A DNA stretch of 64,000 nucleotides, taken from contig CP124529.1 of the NCBI GenBank assembly GCA_029953615.1, forward strand, positions 2,786,001 to 2,850,000, written 5' to 3'. Numbering within the stretch: position 1 is the first letter of the stretch; each line of letters starts with the position of its first letter. Below the pieces are notes generated by a model that did not search any database, had not been told where the DNA came from, and worked only from the letters and a program-made list of their open reading frames with translations. The DNA comes from Pseudomonas putida. Lineage in GTDB: Bacteria; Pseudomonadota; Gammaproteobacteria; Pseudomonadales; Pseudomonadaceae. This document shows, one piece after another, positions 7,068-18,352 of this stretch. Both the position numbers and the translations under genes were made by a program.

Positions 7068-10000
7068 TTATAACGAGGGTTTCGCACCGGTGCCATCCGA
7101 AAGATCGGATAGTGCTATACGAAGAAACGTCGCCGCGAACTCCTCCGGGGGCAGGGGCAGGCTGACGATGTAACCCTGGATCTGCTCGCAGCCTTCAGCC
7201 GCGAGGAAGCGTTGCTGGGCCTGGTTTTCCACACCCTCGGCAATGATGGTCAGCTGCATGCTGCGGCCCAGGGCGATGATCGCCCTGGCGATGGCGGCGT
7301 CGTGGGGATCGTCGGGCAGGCCGCGGATGAATGACTTGTCGATCTTGAGGATGTCCAGCGGCAGGCGCTTGAGGTAACTCAGCGAGGAGTAACCAGTGCC
7401 AAAGTCATCGATGGCCAGCTGCACGCCGAGTTTCTTCAGCTGGTAGAGCACGGCCAGGGCTTCCTCTGCCTGGCTCATGATGAAGTTTTCGGTGATTTCC
7501 AACTGCAGGTCGCCAGCCTTTAGCTGGTAGTGCTTCAGCAACTGTTCGATGCGCCGGGCAAGGTGGGGGTGGCGCAGCTGGGCGCCGGCGAGGTTGATCG
7601 ACAGCGGGCCGAAGGGGTCGTAGTGCATCTTCCAGGCCTGCATCTGTCGGCAGGCCTGTTCCAGCACCCAGTCGCCGATCTGGAGGATGGTGCCGTTCTC
7701 TTCCGCCAGGTGGATGAAGTGCTCTGGCGGCACTTCACCAAAGGTCGGGTGGCTCCAGCGGATCAGCGCTTCGGCGCCGACCAGGCTCTGGGTCTTGAGG
7801 CTGAGTTTGGGCTGGAAGCACAGGCTCAGTTCATTGCGTTCGATGGCGCGACGCAGCTCATGCTCCAGGGCGATGCGTTCGCTGGCCTGGGCGGTGAGGT
7901 CGAGGGTGTAGGCTTCGACGCGGTTACGACCCTTGGCCTTGGAGCGGTACATGGCGGCGTCGGCGTTGCGAATCAGTGTGGCAACGTCAGTGCCGTCCTG
8001 TGGATAAAGGCTGATGCCGATGCTGGCGCTGGTGAAGAACTCGTGCTCGCCAGCCTGGAACGGCGCGTTGAAGCAGGTCAGCAGCTTGTTGGCGATGGCG
8101 CTGGCGTCACTGGGTTTGTGCAGGCCGGGCAGCAGGATGATGAATTCGTCGCCGCCCAGGCGGGCCACGGTGTCGACATCACGCACCTGCTCCTTCAGGC
8201 GTTGGGCAATGCCCTTGAGCAGCAGGTCGCCGACCGGGTGGCCGAGGCTGTCATTGATGTGCTTGAAACGGTCAAGGTCAAGGAACAGCACCGCGCCCTT
8301 GCGGTTGGACACCTGCGAGCAGGTCAGGGCAGCCTGCAGACGGTTCTCGAACAGGGCGCGGTTGGGCAGGCCGGTCAGCGGGTCGTGGTGGGCCTGGTAG
8401 TCAAGCTTGGCCTGGGCATGCTTGAGGCTGGAGATGTCGGCGAACACGGCGACGAAGTGGGTGATCTCGCGTTCGTTGTTACGCACGGCGCTGATGGTCA
8501 GCCAGCCGGGGTACAGTTCGCCGTTCTTGCGCTTGTTGTAGATCTCGCCTTGCCAGTGGCCTTCAGCCGTCAGTTGGTGCCACATGGCGGCATAGAACGC
8601 GCTGTCGTGCTGGCCGGAGGCGAGCAGGCGCGGGGTCTGGCCGAGGGCTTCGATCTCGCTGTAGCCGGTGATTTCGCTGAAGGCGCGGTTGACGGCACTG
8701 ATGCGCTGGTCGATGTCGGTAATCAGCACGCCTTCGGCGGTGTTCTCGAACACGGTGGCGGCCAGTTGCAGCTTTTCCTGCATCAGGTGGCGCTCGGTGA
8801 TGTCACGCGCGATGGTCAGCATGCAGTCGTCGCCAGCAATCGGCAGCGGCCGTGCCGAGAGCTCGCACAGGCGAATCTGACCGTCGCTGCGGCGCAGGTG
8901 GCAGGTGAAGTCGCGTACGAAGCCGTCGCGCTTGAGTTGTTCGACCAGCCGTTTGCGTTCATTGAGATCGACCCAGATGCCCAGGTCCAGCGAGGTCTGG
9001 TCAAGCGTCGGGCTGAGGTCATAGCCGGTGAGGCGGCAGAAGCCCTCGTTCACTTCGAGCAGCAAGCCGTCGCTCTGGCGCGACAGTAGCAGGCCGTCGG
9101 GCGAGGCGTGGAAGGCCTTGGCGAATTTCTCTTCCGAGGTTTGCAGCTGCTCCTGTGTTTCCTTGAGCTGGCTGATGTCTCGTACCGCCACCACCAGCGC
9201 GAGCTTGCCGTCGAGCTCGAAGGTCTCGGCCGAGGTCAGGCCGGTGAACAATTGGCCGTTGCTGCGACGGAAGCTCATTTCCATGTTGCGGATGCCACCC
9301 TGATGCAGGCGTTCGAGCAGCCGCGGGCCAGTGTCTTCGACGCCCCATAGGTTGAGATCGGTGGCAGTACGGCCGATGACCTGCCCCGGAGAGAGGCCTA
9401 TCTGCTCTTCGAAGGCTTCGTTCACTTCCAGCAGGCAGCCGTCGCTATGGCGGGCGATCAGCAGGATGTCCGGGCACTGCTGGAACACCGAGGCGAACTT
9501 CTGCTCGGACAGGCGCAGGGCGTCTTCGGTGCGCTTGGTCTCGCTGATATCGATCATCAGCCCACGCATCACCGGCTGGTGGCCATGCTCGATCATGCTG
9601 ACGATGTTACGTACCCACAATGGCTGGCCATCGGCGCGGATCACGCGGTAGTCGAGGCTGTGGTCGCGCCCGGCGGCGGTTTCGCTGTCGCAGTAGGCCT
9701 GGGCCCAGAGGGCATCCTCCGGGTGCAGGATACTGCGCCAGAAGCCGGGTTTGAGCCAGTCGCCCAGTGGATAGCCAAGCAAGCCTTCGGCGTGGGGCGA
9801 GACGTAGCTGTAGGTGAAATCGTTCGCGTCGGCCTCCCAGGCAATGGCAGACAGGCTCTCGATCAGGCTGCGGTAGTGGTATTCGCTGCTGCGCAGTTCC
9901 TGTTCGAGAGCGATGCGCCGGGAAATTTCCGAACTGAGCCGGCGATTGATGCGGATGACCACCGCCAGCACGGCTATCAAAGCCAGTACCGCGGGCAGGC

Positions 10001-10811
10001 CATAAACCAGCAGGTCGGACCAGAACAGCCGTTGGTCGACCACATTGCCCACCCAGCGTTGCTGGATCTGGCTGACTTCGGCGCTGCTCATGTCCGCCAT
10101 CACTTTGTCGAGAATGCCGACCAGCACCTTCTTGTCGCGTGGGGCGGCCATGGCCAGCTGGTAGCGATAGGGCGTTTCGCCGCTGACGTAAAGGCCATCG
10201 AGCTTGAGCTGACGCAGGCTCCAGATGCTTGAAGCAAGATCACCGACCACCGCGTCCACTTCGTCGGTGGCCAAGGCTTGCAGGGTGGAGCTTACGTTGG
10301 GCAGGGCAACCAGGTTGAGGTCCGGGTGGTGGGTGCGAAGCAGTTCGTGCGGAGCGTAGTTTTCGACTACAGCGATCTTCAGGCCGTACAGGTCCTTCAG
10401 GTTGCGCGGTTGTGCGCCGCCTTTGTGGGCGAGGATGACGATGGGGAAGTCGAGGTACGGCCGGGTGAAGGCCAGATAGCCTTGGCGTTCGGGGGTGGAC
10501 ATGATGCCGGGCAGTAGGTCGATACGGCTTTCGCGAGCCTGCGCCAGTACCTCGGTCCAACTGCTGGGTTCGACCGGTTTGAGCGTCACACCCAGGCGTT
10601 GCTGGATCGTGGCGATGTAATCGGCGGCCAATCCCTGGTACCGGCCCTCCTGGTCGCGAAACTCGAACGGTGGCCAAGAGGCGTCTACACCCAGGCTCAG
10701 CTGCGGATGGGCAGCCAGCCAGGCTTTCTCCTCGTCTGTCAGGGTCAGGGCGCCGGCCGTTGTGTTCCACAAAAACAGGAGCAGCAACAGGATGGCCGGC
10801 ATCGGATGCAT
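7068..10811 (-). CDS. rmcA: RmcA-like c-di-GMP enzyme: periplasmic SBP domain, PAS repeats, GGDEF and EAL
   Basis: The ATG at 10811 (MHPMPAILLLLLFL) gives 1247 residues, a signal sequence and a nearby GAGG ribosome site; the frame open further upstream crosses REP sequence and is not used. The order is: periplasmic substrate-binding-like domain (about 35-255), membrane helix (about 265-287), four PAS segments (about 310-800), GGDEF domain and EAL domain. The cyclase motif LGGDEF is intact near 885, with an RDVD inhibitory I-site five residues before it. EAL appears as GAEALIRW near 1011, and DDFGTGYSSLSYL near 1134 supplies further phosphodiesterase residues. The architecture and the place beside rpoD match P. 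aeruginosa RmcA (PA0575), which links redox state to c-di-GMP turnover. Both catalytic activities look possible. Confidence 0.92.
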   Translation of the reverse strand: MHPMPAILLLLLFLWNTTAGALTLTDEEKAWLAAHPQLSLGVDASWPPFEFRDQEGRYQGLAADYIATIQQRLGVTLKPVEPSSWTEVLAQARESRIDLLPGIMSTPERQGYLAFTRPYLDFPIVILAHKGGAQPRNLKDLYGLKIAVVENYAPHELLRTHHPDLNLVALPNVSSTLQALATDEVDAVVGDLASSIWSLRQLKLDGLYVSGETPYRYQLAMAAPRDKKVLVGILDKVMADMSSAEVSQIQQRWVGNVVDQRLFWSDLLVYGLPAVLALIAVLAVVIRINRRLSSEISRRIALEQELRSSEYHYRSLIESLSAIAWEADANDFTYSYVSPHAEGLLGYPLGDWLKPGFWRSILHPEDALWAQAYCDSETAAGRDHSLDYRVIRADGQPLWVRNIVSMIEHGHQPVMRGLMIDISETKRTEDALRLSEQKFASVFQQCPDILLIARHSDGCLLEVNEAFEEQIGLSPGQVIGRTATDLNLWGVEDTGPRLLERLHQGGIRNMEMSFRRSNGQLFTGLTSAETFELDGKLALVVAVRDISQLKETQEQLQTSEEKFAKAFHASPDGLLLSRQSDGLLLEVNEGFCRLTGYDLSPTLDQTSLDLGIWVDLNERKRLVEQLKRDGFVRDFTCHLRRSDGQIRLCELSARPLPIAGDDCMLTIARDITERHLMQEKLQLAATVFENTAEGVLITDIDQRISAVNRAFSEITGYSEIEALGQTPRLLASGQHDSAFYAAMWHQLTAEGHWQGEIYNKRKNGELYPGWLTISAVRNNEREITHFVAVFADISSLKHAQAKLDYQAHHDPLTGLPNRALFENRLQAALTCSQVSNRKGAVLFLDLDRFKHINDSLGHPVGDLLLKGIAQRLKEQVRDVDTVARLGGDEFIILLPGLHKPSDASAIANKLLTCFNAPFQAGEHEFFTSASIGISLYPQDGTDVATLIRNADAAMYRSKAKGRNRVEAYTLDLTAQASERIALEHELRRAIERNELSLCFQPKLSLKTQSLVGAEALIRWSHPTFGEVPPEHFIHLAEENGTILQIGDWVLEQACRQMQAWKMHYDPFGPLSINLAGAQLRHPHLARRIEQLLKHYQLKAGDLQLEITENFIMSQAEEALAVLYQLKKLGVQLAIDDFGTGYSSLSYLKRLPLDILKIDKSFIRGLPDDPHDAAIARAIIALGRSMQLTIIAEGVENQAQQRFLAAEGCEQIQGYIVSLPLPPEEFAATFLRIALSDLSDGTGAKPSL

Positions 10812-10925
10812 AGCGGCCTCGCATTCAGGGGGTCTGAATCGAGTGTAGACGGGCATTGCTGCAGCTGTGCAGTGGAAGGGCGGCTTTGTGTTCTGGCTGT
10901 CGGAAGGGGTAGGTCGCGAGGAAAT

Positions 10926-11033
10926 GGGGCTGCTGCACAGCCCATCGCCGGCCAAGCCAGCTCCCACCTCGACCGCATTGACCTCTAGCCATGTGCAGTA
11001 CCTGTGGGAGCTGGCTTGCCGGCGATGAGGCCA
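10926..11033. repeat. REP element pair (GCTGGCTTGCCGGCGAT variant)
   Basis: Two inverted P. putida type REP units (CCTGTGGGAGCTGGCTTGCC and its degenerate complement) face each other between rmcA and rpoD. Confidence 0.8.
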
Positions 11034-11058
11034 GAACAGGCAGTGCAAGCGGAAAAGA

Positions 11059-11084
11059 AAAACCCCGGCCTGGGCCGGGGTTTT
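11059..11084 (-). terminator. rpoD terminator
   Basis: CCCCGGCC (11063-11070) pairs with GGCCGGGG (11073-11080), flanked by A and T runs, five bases past the rpoD stop. On the minus strand the hairpin is followed by TTTTTC. Confidence 0.75.
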
Positions 11085-11088
11085 GTCA

Positions 11089-12940
<1,852 letters not shown>

Positions 12941-13007
12941 AACACCCTATCCACTGAAGGTCTTGGCGGGCAAAAAACAAGCCGAGGATTATACCCGAGC
13001 ATGGGCC

Positions 13008-14990
13008 TCACGCGCCAGATGAGGTCGGCGTTTGTGCGGGAACATTCCGGCTCAGCAGGGCGAGGAGCTGGGTTTTTTCCTCGCTGGTCAATTCGCTTTG
13101 ACGTGATTTCCTGAGCAGTTGTTCCAGGCTGCGCTCGCGTTGGCGGGCGGACAAGCTAGTTATAGTGTCGAAAAACTGTTGTTCAAGGTTGTCGGCGACG
13201 ATCAGCCATTCCTTTTCCGCCAGGGCCCGCAGCAGGCGCCCCTGTTCGGTGCCGTGCCAACGTGCGATCAACTGCATTGAGCTTAGCCCAGGATTTTTCT
13301 GAGCGGCTTCGATCAGTGCCACCAGCAGCTGGCTGTACAGATGCTCTTCGTCGGCGAAGTGGCTGGCATCCTCCACCTTGCTGGCCAGCAGCGGGTGGTG
13401 CAGCAGGGTGCGCAGAGCGGCCAGGGTAGGCGGCTCGACCGGGGCCGGTACGCGCGGCGGCGCTTCGTCACGTTGCTGCCATGGCTTGCCGCCCTTGCGG
13501 TTCTTGTCCCAGGGTTTGTCGCTCCACTGCTTCTTGCCAGCGCCCTTGTTCGGCTTCCACTCCTGCTCCTGATGAACGGGGGCGAAGTCGTGCTGCGGCA
13601 TGTCGCCGTAATCGGGGGTGAAACTGGCCATGGCGTCGTAGTCGTAGCCAGGGTCGTAGTCCGGCACGCTGCTGGTGGCCGGGGCGTGTTGCGCCAGCTG
13701 CTCGACCTGCTGCGGGTCGAGGCCGGTAATTTCCTTCAGGCGGTTGCGCATCAGCTGGCGCAGGTTGGCACCGGGTATCTTTTCGATCAACGGTGCGGCC
13801 AGGGTCGCCATGTGCGCCTTGCCTTCCAGCGAACGCGGGTCGGCTTCGACGCTCAGTTGCTCGAAGAAGTAGTCGGCCAGCGGCTGGGCGTGCTGGTTGA
13901 TGCGGGCCATGAAGGCGTCGGTGCCTTCGGCGCGCACCAGGCTGTCCGGGTCTTCGCCTTCGGGCAGGAACAGGAAGCGTGCGCGGCGCCCGTCCTGCAG
14001 GTTCGACAGGGTCGATTCCAGGGCGCGCCAGGCGGCCTTGCGCCCGGCCTGGTCGCCGTCGAAGCAGAACAGCACGCTGGGTACCACGCGGAACAGGCGC
14101 TTGAGGTGCTCTTCGCTGGTGGCGGTGCCGAGCGTGGCCACGGCGTTGCGCAGGCCCTGCTGGGCCAGGGCAATGACGTCCATGTAGCCTTCGACGACGA
14201 TGATTTCGTCGAGGTTGCGGTTGTGCTTGCGGGCCTCGTACAGGCCGTACAGTTCCTGGCCCTTGTGGAACACCGGGGTTTCCGGGGAGTTCAGGTACTT
14301 GGGCTTGTCGTCGCCGAGCACCCGGCCACCGAAGGCGATGATGCGCCCGCGGCTGTCGCGGATCGGGAACATCACCCGGTCGCGGAAGCGGTCGTAGCGC
14401 TTGCCGCTTTCGGCGTTCTCGATCAGCAGGCCGGCATCGATCATCACCTTCTGCTGCAGGGTGTCGGCGCCCAGGTGCTTGAGCAGGTTGTCCCAGCCTG
14501 GCGGGGCGAAGCCCAGGCCAAAGTCACGGGCGATTTCCCCGGACAGGCCGCGGCCCTTGAGGTAGTCCACTGCCGCCTTGCGGGTCGGGTGGCTGCGCAA
14601 GGCCTGGCGGTAGAACTCCGAGGCGGCGTCCAGTAGCGGGTACAGCGGCGAATCGGTTGGCTGGCGCGGCTTGTGGTCGCGGCGGCCTTGCTCGCGGGGC
14701 ACTTCCATGCCGGCGGCGCGGGCCAGTTCCTCGACGGCCTGGGGGAAGTCCAGGTTGTCGTGGTCCATGACGAAGCCCAGGGCGTTACCGCCGGCGCCGC
14801 AGCCGAAGCAGTAGTAGAACTGCTTGTCGGGGCTGACCGTGAAGGAAGGGGTCTTTTCCTTGTGGAACGGGCAGCAGGCGGAGTAGTTCTTGCCGGTTTT
14901 TTTCAGCTGGACGCGCGAACTCACCACATCGACGATGTCGAGGCGGTTGATAAGGTCGTCAATGAAACTCTGGGGAATCAGCCCGGCCAT
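13008..14990 (-). CDS. dnaG: DNA primase
   Basis: The chosen start MAGLIPQSFIDDL at 14990 gives 660 residues; the frame is open seven codons further upstream, but MAGLIPQ is the usual start. It makes the RNA primers for Okazaki fragments. The N-terminal CHC2 zinc ribbon uses C40, H43, C61 and C64 (CPFHKEKTPSF...CFGCG). The TOPRIM core (about 260-345) has EGYMDVIAL and DGDQAGRKAAW with its acidic metal ligands. A long linker rich in Lys, Trp and Pro (about 450-510) precedes the C-terminal helicase-binding domain. It lies 67 bases upstream of rpoD and downstream of rpsU. Confidence 0.97.
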   Translation of the reverse strand: MAGLIPQSFIDDLINRLDIVDVVSSRVQLKKTGKNYSACCPFHKEKTPSFTVSPDKQFYYCFGCGAGGNALGFVMDHDNLDFPQAVEELARAAGMEVPREQGRRDHKPRQPTDSPLYPLLDAASEFYRQALRSHPTRKAAVDYLKGRGLSGEIARDFGLGFAPPGWDNLLKHLGADTLQQKVMIDAGLLIENAESGKRYDRFRDRVMFPIRDSRGRIIAFGGRVLGDDKPKYLNSPETPVFHKGQELYGLYEARKHNRNLDEIIVVEGYMDVIALAQQGLRNAVATLGTATSEEHLKRLFRVVPSVLFCFDGDQAGRKAAWRALESTLSNLQDGRRARFLFLPEGEDPDSLVRAEGTDAFMARINQHAQPLADYFFEQLSVEADPRSLEGKAHMATLAAPLIEKIPGANLRQLMRNRLKEITGLDPQQVEQLAQHAPATSSVPDYDPGYDYDAMASFTPDYGDMPQHDFAPVHQEQEWKPNKGAGKKQWSDKPWDKNRKGGKPWQQRDEAPPRVPAPVEPPTLAALRTLLHHPLLASKVEDASHFADEEHLYSQLLVALIEAAQKNPGLSSMQLIARWHGTEQGRLLRALAEKEWLIVADNLEQQFFDTITSLSARQRERSLEQLLRKSRQSELTSEEKTQLLALLSRNVPAQTPTSSGA

Positions 14991-15293
14991 GGCAGTCTCG
15001 TCATCTGGCAACTGGCAAGTCTAATCGCTCACGCGCCGAATGGGGCGAGTGCCGCTTGGGGAAGTGCGAGGGAATGTGTGCTCGTCGCCAGCCCCTGAGG
15101 GCTCGTCAGTCGGACGTGCACGTCTGGTCATACAGCAAGAAGGACCAGCTCTGACGTTTCAGGCAGGTTGCCCATGTGCAGTTCGCGCGAGGCTTGTGCA
15201 GGGCCTTGAGCTAGCTGCTCAAGTTTGAATCGACCACTGCCATCGCCCGGCGGTTAACCGGGCAGGGCAGAAGCTTTGCGAAGAACGCCTGTA
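14991..15293. other. dnaG-rpsU intergenic region
   Basis: About 300 bases without a supported gene. A hairpin GCCCGG / CCGGGC at 15245-15263, 30 bases after rpsU, could attenuate read-through into dnaG, but it lacks a T run. The plus-strand frame at 15040-15228 shows no family resemblance. Confidence 0.45.
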
Positions 15294-15509
15294 TTAGTAC
15301 AGACGAACGGCGCGGCGCTGTTCGCGCTGAACTTTCTTGGCGTGACGCTTAACAGCAGCAGCTGCTTTGCGCTTACGCTCGGCGGTCGGCTTCTCGTAAA
15401 ACTCGCGGCTACGAACTTCAGCCAGTACACCGGCTTTTTCGCAGGAGCGCTTGAAACGACGCAGAGCTACGTCGAAGGGTTCGTTCTCTTTAACTTTGAC
15501 GGCTGGCAT
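15294..15509 (-). CDS. rpsU: 30S ribosomal protein S21
   Basis: A 71-residue, very basic protein: [20 protein letters not shown] at the start and [14 protein letters not shown] at the end, the standard S21 sequence and length. It binds near the anti-Shine-Dalgarno region of 16S rRNA and helps initiation. It is first in the rpsU-dnaG-rpoD cluster and divergent from tsaD across a 204-base intergenic region (15510-15713) that must hold both promoters. Confidence 0.98.
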   Translation of the reverse strand: MPAVKVKENEPFDVALRRFKRSCEKAGVLAEVRSREFYEKPTAERKRKAAAAVKRHAKKVQREQRRAVRLY

Positions 15510-15713
15510 CCAGGGCTACCTTAATTCATTACCGGGGTAGACGTGCTCCTGGCAAAACAAAGGTGTGCTGGAGAACGTCGGTTTTCAAGGGTTGCGGATG
15601 TTAACCCTTAGCAAGCCGGAATGCAAAGCCTCTGATCGAAAACCGCTGGTCGGCATCCGACACGGGGACTATCATGCGCGGCTTCGAATTCAGCCCCCAC
15701 AAGGGACGAACCC

Positions 15714-16739
15714 ATGCTAGTACTGGGATTGGAAACATCCTGCGACGAAACTGGCGTCGCATTATACGACAGCGAGCGCGGTTTGTTGGCCGACGCGCTG
15801 TTCAGCCAGATCGACCTGCACCGCGTGTTCGGCGGTGTGGTGCCAGAGCTTGCCTCGCGTGACCATGTCAAGCGCATGCTGCCGCTCATCCGTCAGGTGC
15901 TGGACGAGGCTGGCTGCGTCGCCACCGAGATCGACGCCATTGCCTACACCGCGGGCCCGGGCCTGGTCGGTGCATTGCTGGTGGGGGCTTCCTGCGCCCA
16001 GGCGCTGGCCTTTGCCTGGGACATCCCGGCGATTGGCGTGCATCACATGGAAGGCCACCTGCTGGCGCCCATGCTGGAAGAAAACCCGCCGCAGTTCCCG
16101 TTCGTCGCTTTGTTGGTTTCCGGCGGCCATACCCAGCTGGTGCGGGTCGATGGCATCGGCCAGTACGAGCTGCTGGGCGAGAGCCTGGATGACGCCGCCG
16201 GCGAAGCGTTCGACAAGACCGCCAAGCTGATCGGCCTGAACTACCCCGGTGGCCCGGAAATCGCCCGCCTGGCCGAGCGCGGCGTTCCTGGCCGCTTCGT
16301 GTTCCCGCGGCCGATGACCGACCGCCCGGGCCTGGAGTTCAGCTTCAGCGGCCTGAAAACCTTTGCCCTGAACACTTGGCAACAGTGCCGCGATGCCGGC
16401 GACGACAGTGAACAAACCCGTTGCGACCTGTCGCTGGCATTCCAGCAGGCGGTGGTGGAGACTTTGACCATCAAGTGCAAGCGGGCGCTCAAGCAGACCG
16501 GCCTCAAGCGCCTGGTGATTGCCGGTGGCGTCAGTGCCAACAAGGCCCTGCGCGCGTCGCTCGAGGACATGCTCGGCAGCATCAAGGGCAACGTGTACTA
16601 CGCGCGTCCGCAGTTTTGCACCGACAACGGCGCGATGATCGCCTACGCGGGCTGCCAGCGGTTGTTGGCCGGGCAGCAGCAGGACCTGGCTATCAGCGTG
16701 CAGGCGCGCTGGCCGATGGAGCAGTTGCCGCCGGTTTGA
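15714..16739 (+). CDS. tsaD: tRNA N6-threonylcarbamoyltransferase TsaD
   Basis: A 341-residue protein that starts [19 protein letters not shown]. It transfers the threonylcarbamoyl group to A37 of ANN-decoding tRNAs as part of the TsaBDE complex. The metal-binding HMEGH motif lies near residue 110, and the ASKHA nucleotide-binding glycines appear in [11 protein letters not shown] and [13 protein letters not shown]. Length matches the family. Divergent from rpsU and convergent with plsY, three bases away. Confidence 0.97.
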   Translation: MLVLGLETSCDETGVALYDSERGLLADALFSQIDLHRVFGGVVPELASRDHVKRMLPLIRQVLDEAGCVATEIDAIAYTAGPGLVGALLVGASCAQALAFAWDIPAIGVHHMEGHLLAPMLEENPPQFPFVALLVSGGHTQLVRVDGIGQYELLGESLDDAAGEAFDKTAKLIGLNYPGGPEIARLAERGVPGRFVFPRPMTDRPGLEFSFSGLKTFALNTWQQCRDAGDDSEQTRCDLSLAFQQAVVETLTIKCKRALKQTGLKRLVIAGGVSANKALRASLEDMLGSIKGNVYYARPQFCTDNGAMIAYAGCQRLLAGQQQDLAISVQARWPMEQLPPV

Positions 16740-16742
16740 GCG

Positions 16743-17312
16743 TCAGAAGTGTCGTTCGCGTCCGGCGAACAGGTCGCGCAGGTTGCTGCGGTGGCGCCAC
16801 ACGATCATCACCGTCAACACGGTGATCGGGAGCAGGGCCTCGGGCTCGCGCCAGGCCAGCAATGGCAAGGTCAGTGGTGTGGCGATCAGCGCCGCCAGCG
16901 AGCTGGTGCGGGTAAGGTAGAAGGTCAGCAGCCAGGCGCCGATGGCCAGCAGTGCGGCCGGTAAGTACAGGCCCATGAGCATGCCGGCGGCCGTCGCCAC
17001 GCCCTTGCCGCCCCGGAAGCAGAAGTACAGCGGGAACAGGTGGCCCAGCACCGCGCACACGCCGACCCAGGCCTGCGCGTGCAGGTCCAGCCCGGCAAGG
17101 CGGGCGAGCAACACCGGCAACAGGCCCTTGCACAGGTCGCCAAGCAGGGTCAGGATCGCCAGTTTGCGGCCTGCCAGGCGTAGCATGTTGGTGGCGCCAG
17201 CATTGCCTGAGCCGCTGGAACGCGGGTCCGGGCTGCCCGTAAGGCGGCTGAGGACGATGGCGAAGGACAGCGAGCCGAGCAGGTAGGCGAGCAACGCCAG
17301 TAACCAAAACAT
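16743..17312 (-). CDS. plsY: Glycerol-3-phosphate acyltransferase PlsY
   Basis: A 189-residue inner-membrane protein with about five membrane helices. It makes lysophosphatidic acid from acyl-phosphate and glycerol-3-phosphate. Family loops are present: [12 protein letters not shown] after the first helix, [12 protein letters not shown] in the middle, and [15 protein letters not shown] at the C-terminus. It is convergent with tsaD and divergent from folB over 74 bases. Confidence 0.95.
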   Translation of the reverse strand: MFWLLALLAYLLGSLSFAIVLSRLTGSPDPRSSGSGNAGATNMLRLAGRKLAILTLLGDLCKGLLPVLLARLAGLDLHAQAWVGVCAVLGHLFPLYFCFRGGKGVATAAGMLMGLYLPAALLAIGAWLLTFYLTRTSSLAALIATPLTLPLLAWREPEALLPITVLTVMIVWRHRSNLRDLFAGRERHF

Positions 17313-17386
17313 GCTAACTATTCCGGGCGAGGACGCCCTGATTCTAACGGCGCCAGTCGCCCTTGTCGTGCTGTGGAGAGAAGTGC

Positions 17387-17743
17387 TTGGACAGAGTGTT
17401 CATCGAAGGCCTGGAAGTCGATACCGTCATCGGTGCCTATGACTGGGAGCGGGATATTCGCCAGTGCTTGCGCCTGGACCTGAGCTTTGCCTGGGACAAC
17501 CGCCCGGCAGCGGCCGGCGACGACCTGAACCTGGCGCTGGACTATGCCAGCGTGTCGGCGCGTATCCAGGCGTTTGCCGAGCAGGCCCGTTTCGAGTTGG
17601 TGGAAACCTTTGCCGAGCGCCTGGTGGCGACGTTGATGGAGGAGTTCCACATCCCGTGGGTGCGCTTGAAACTGACCAAGCCGGGAGCGGTGCCTGCGGC
17701 CCGTGGTGGTGTTGGCGTGGAGATCGAGCGCGGATGTCTCTGA
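17387..17743 (+). CDS. folB: Dihydroneopterin aldolase
   Basis: TTG at 17387 gives [20 protein letters not shown], the normal family beginning, with GGAGA about eight bases upstream, so 118 residues; a longer frame adds eight Cys-rich residues of no family character. It converts dihydroneopterin to 6-hydroxymethyl-dihydropterin in folate synthesis. The conserved WER motif and the C-terminal Lys in KLTKPGAV are present. It overlaps folK by ten bases, so the two are probably translationally coupled. Confidence 0.92.
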   Translation: MDRVFIEGLEVDTVIGAYDWERDIRQCLRLDLSFAWDNRPAAAGDDLNLALDYASVSARIQAFAEQARFELVETFAERLVATLMEEFHIPWVRLKLTKPGAVPAARGGVGVEIERGCL

Positions 17744-18243
17744 GCACGGTTTACCTGGGCCTGGGCAGCAACATCGACCGCGAGGCGCACTTGTGCGCCG
17801 GGCTCGATGCGTTGGCGGGCATCCTGACCGACATGCGCTGTTCGCCGGCGTTCGAAAGCCAGGCGGTGGGTATCAAGAGCGGGCCGTTCATCAACTTTGT
17901 GGTGACCGGGCAGACTGCCTTGCCGTTGATCGAGCTGGACCGCCGGCTGAAGTTCATCGAGGCCGACAATGGCCGCTACGCGCCGGACCGCAAGGGGCTG
18001 CCGCTGGATATCGACGTGCTGATGTATGACGGTTTGCACGGCACCTTCGACGGGCTGGTGTTGCCTCGGGCCGAGATCCTGAAGAACGCCTTTGTGCTTT
18101 GGCCGCTGTCGCTGCTGGCGCCGCAACTGGTGCATCCGGGGGTAGGCAAGACAATGGCGCAGCTGTGGCAGGAGGCGCGGATCGATCAGGTGCTGGCGCC
18201 GGTTGCCTTTGAATGGCGTGGGTTGCAGCTGACTCCGGCATAA
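17734..18243 (+). CDS. folK: 2-amino-4-hydroxy-6-hydroxymethyldihydropteridine diphosphokinase
   Basis: A 169-residue protein from ATG 17734 ([20 protein letters not shown]), inside the end of folB. It pyrophosphorylates the pterin made by FolB. HPPK signatures are present: LGLGSNI at the N-terminus, then FINFVV, and KGLPLDIDVLMYDG with the two metal-binding aspartates. Upstream open frame without a good start was ignored. Confidence 0.95.
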   Translation: MSLSTVYLGLGSNIDREAHLCAGLDALAGILTDMRCSPAFESQAVGIKSGPFINFVVTGQTALPLIELDRRLKFIEADNGRYAPDRKGLPLDIDVLMYDGLHGTFDGLVLPRAEILKNAFVLWPLSLLAPQLVHPGVGKTMAQLWQEARIDQVLAPVAFEWRGLQLTPA

Positions 18244-18248
18244 GCCTG

Positions 18249-18349
18249 TACCGGCCCTTTCGCGGCTAAAGCCGCTCCCACAGGGACCGCATGATGCCAA
18301 GCGTTGTGCAATCCCTGTGGGAGCGGCTTTAGCCGCGAAAGGGCCGGTA
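18249..18349. repeat. REP element pair (GCGGCTTTAGCCGCGAA variant)
   Basis: Two nearly perfect inverted REP units, each about 40 bases, between the convergent folK and cca genes. The transcript of either strand would fold into a long hairpin and could act as a terminator. Confidence 0.85.
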
Positions 18350-18352
18350 TGT

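Noticed and set aside
7530..9089. 519-residue plus-strand frame over rmcA
   Set aside because: Shadow of the GGDEF/EAL coding region, rich in repeated Val/Gly/Ala/Gln as expected from antisense of high-GC codons.
15245..15263. Strong terminator after rpsU
   Set aside because: The stem is short and no T run follows on the minus strand; kept only as a possible weak attenuator in the intergenic entry.
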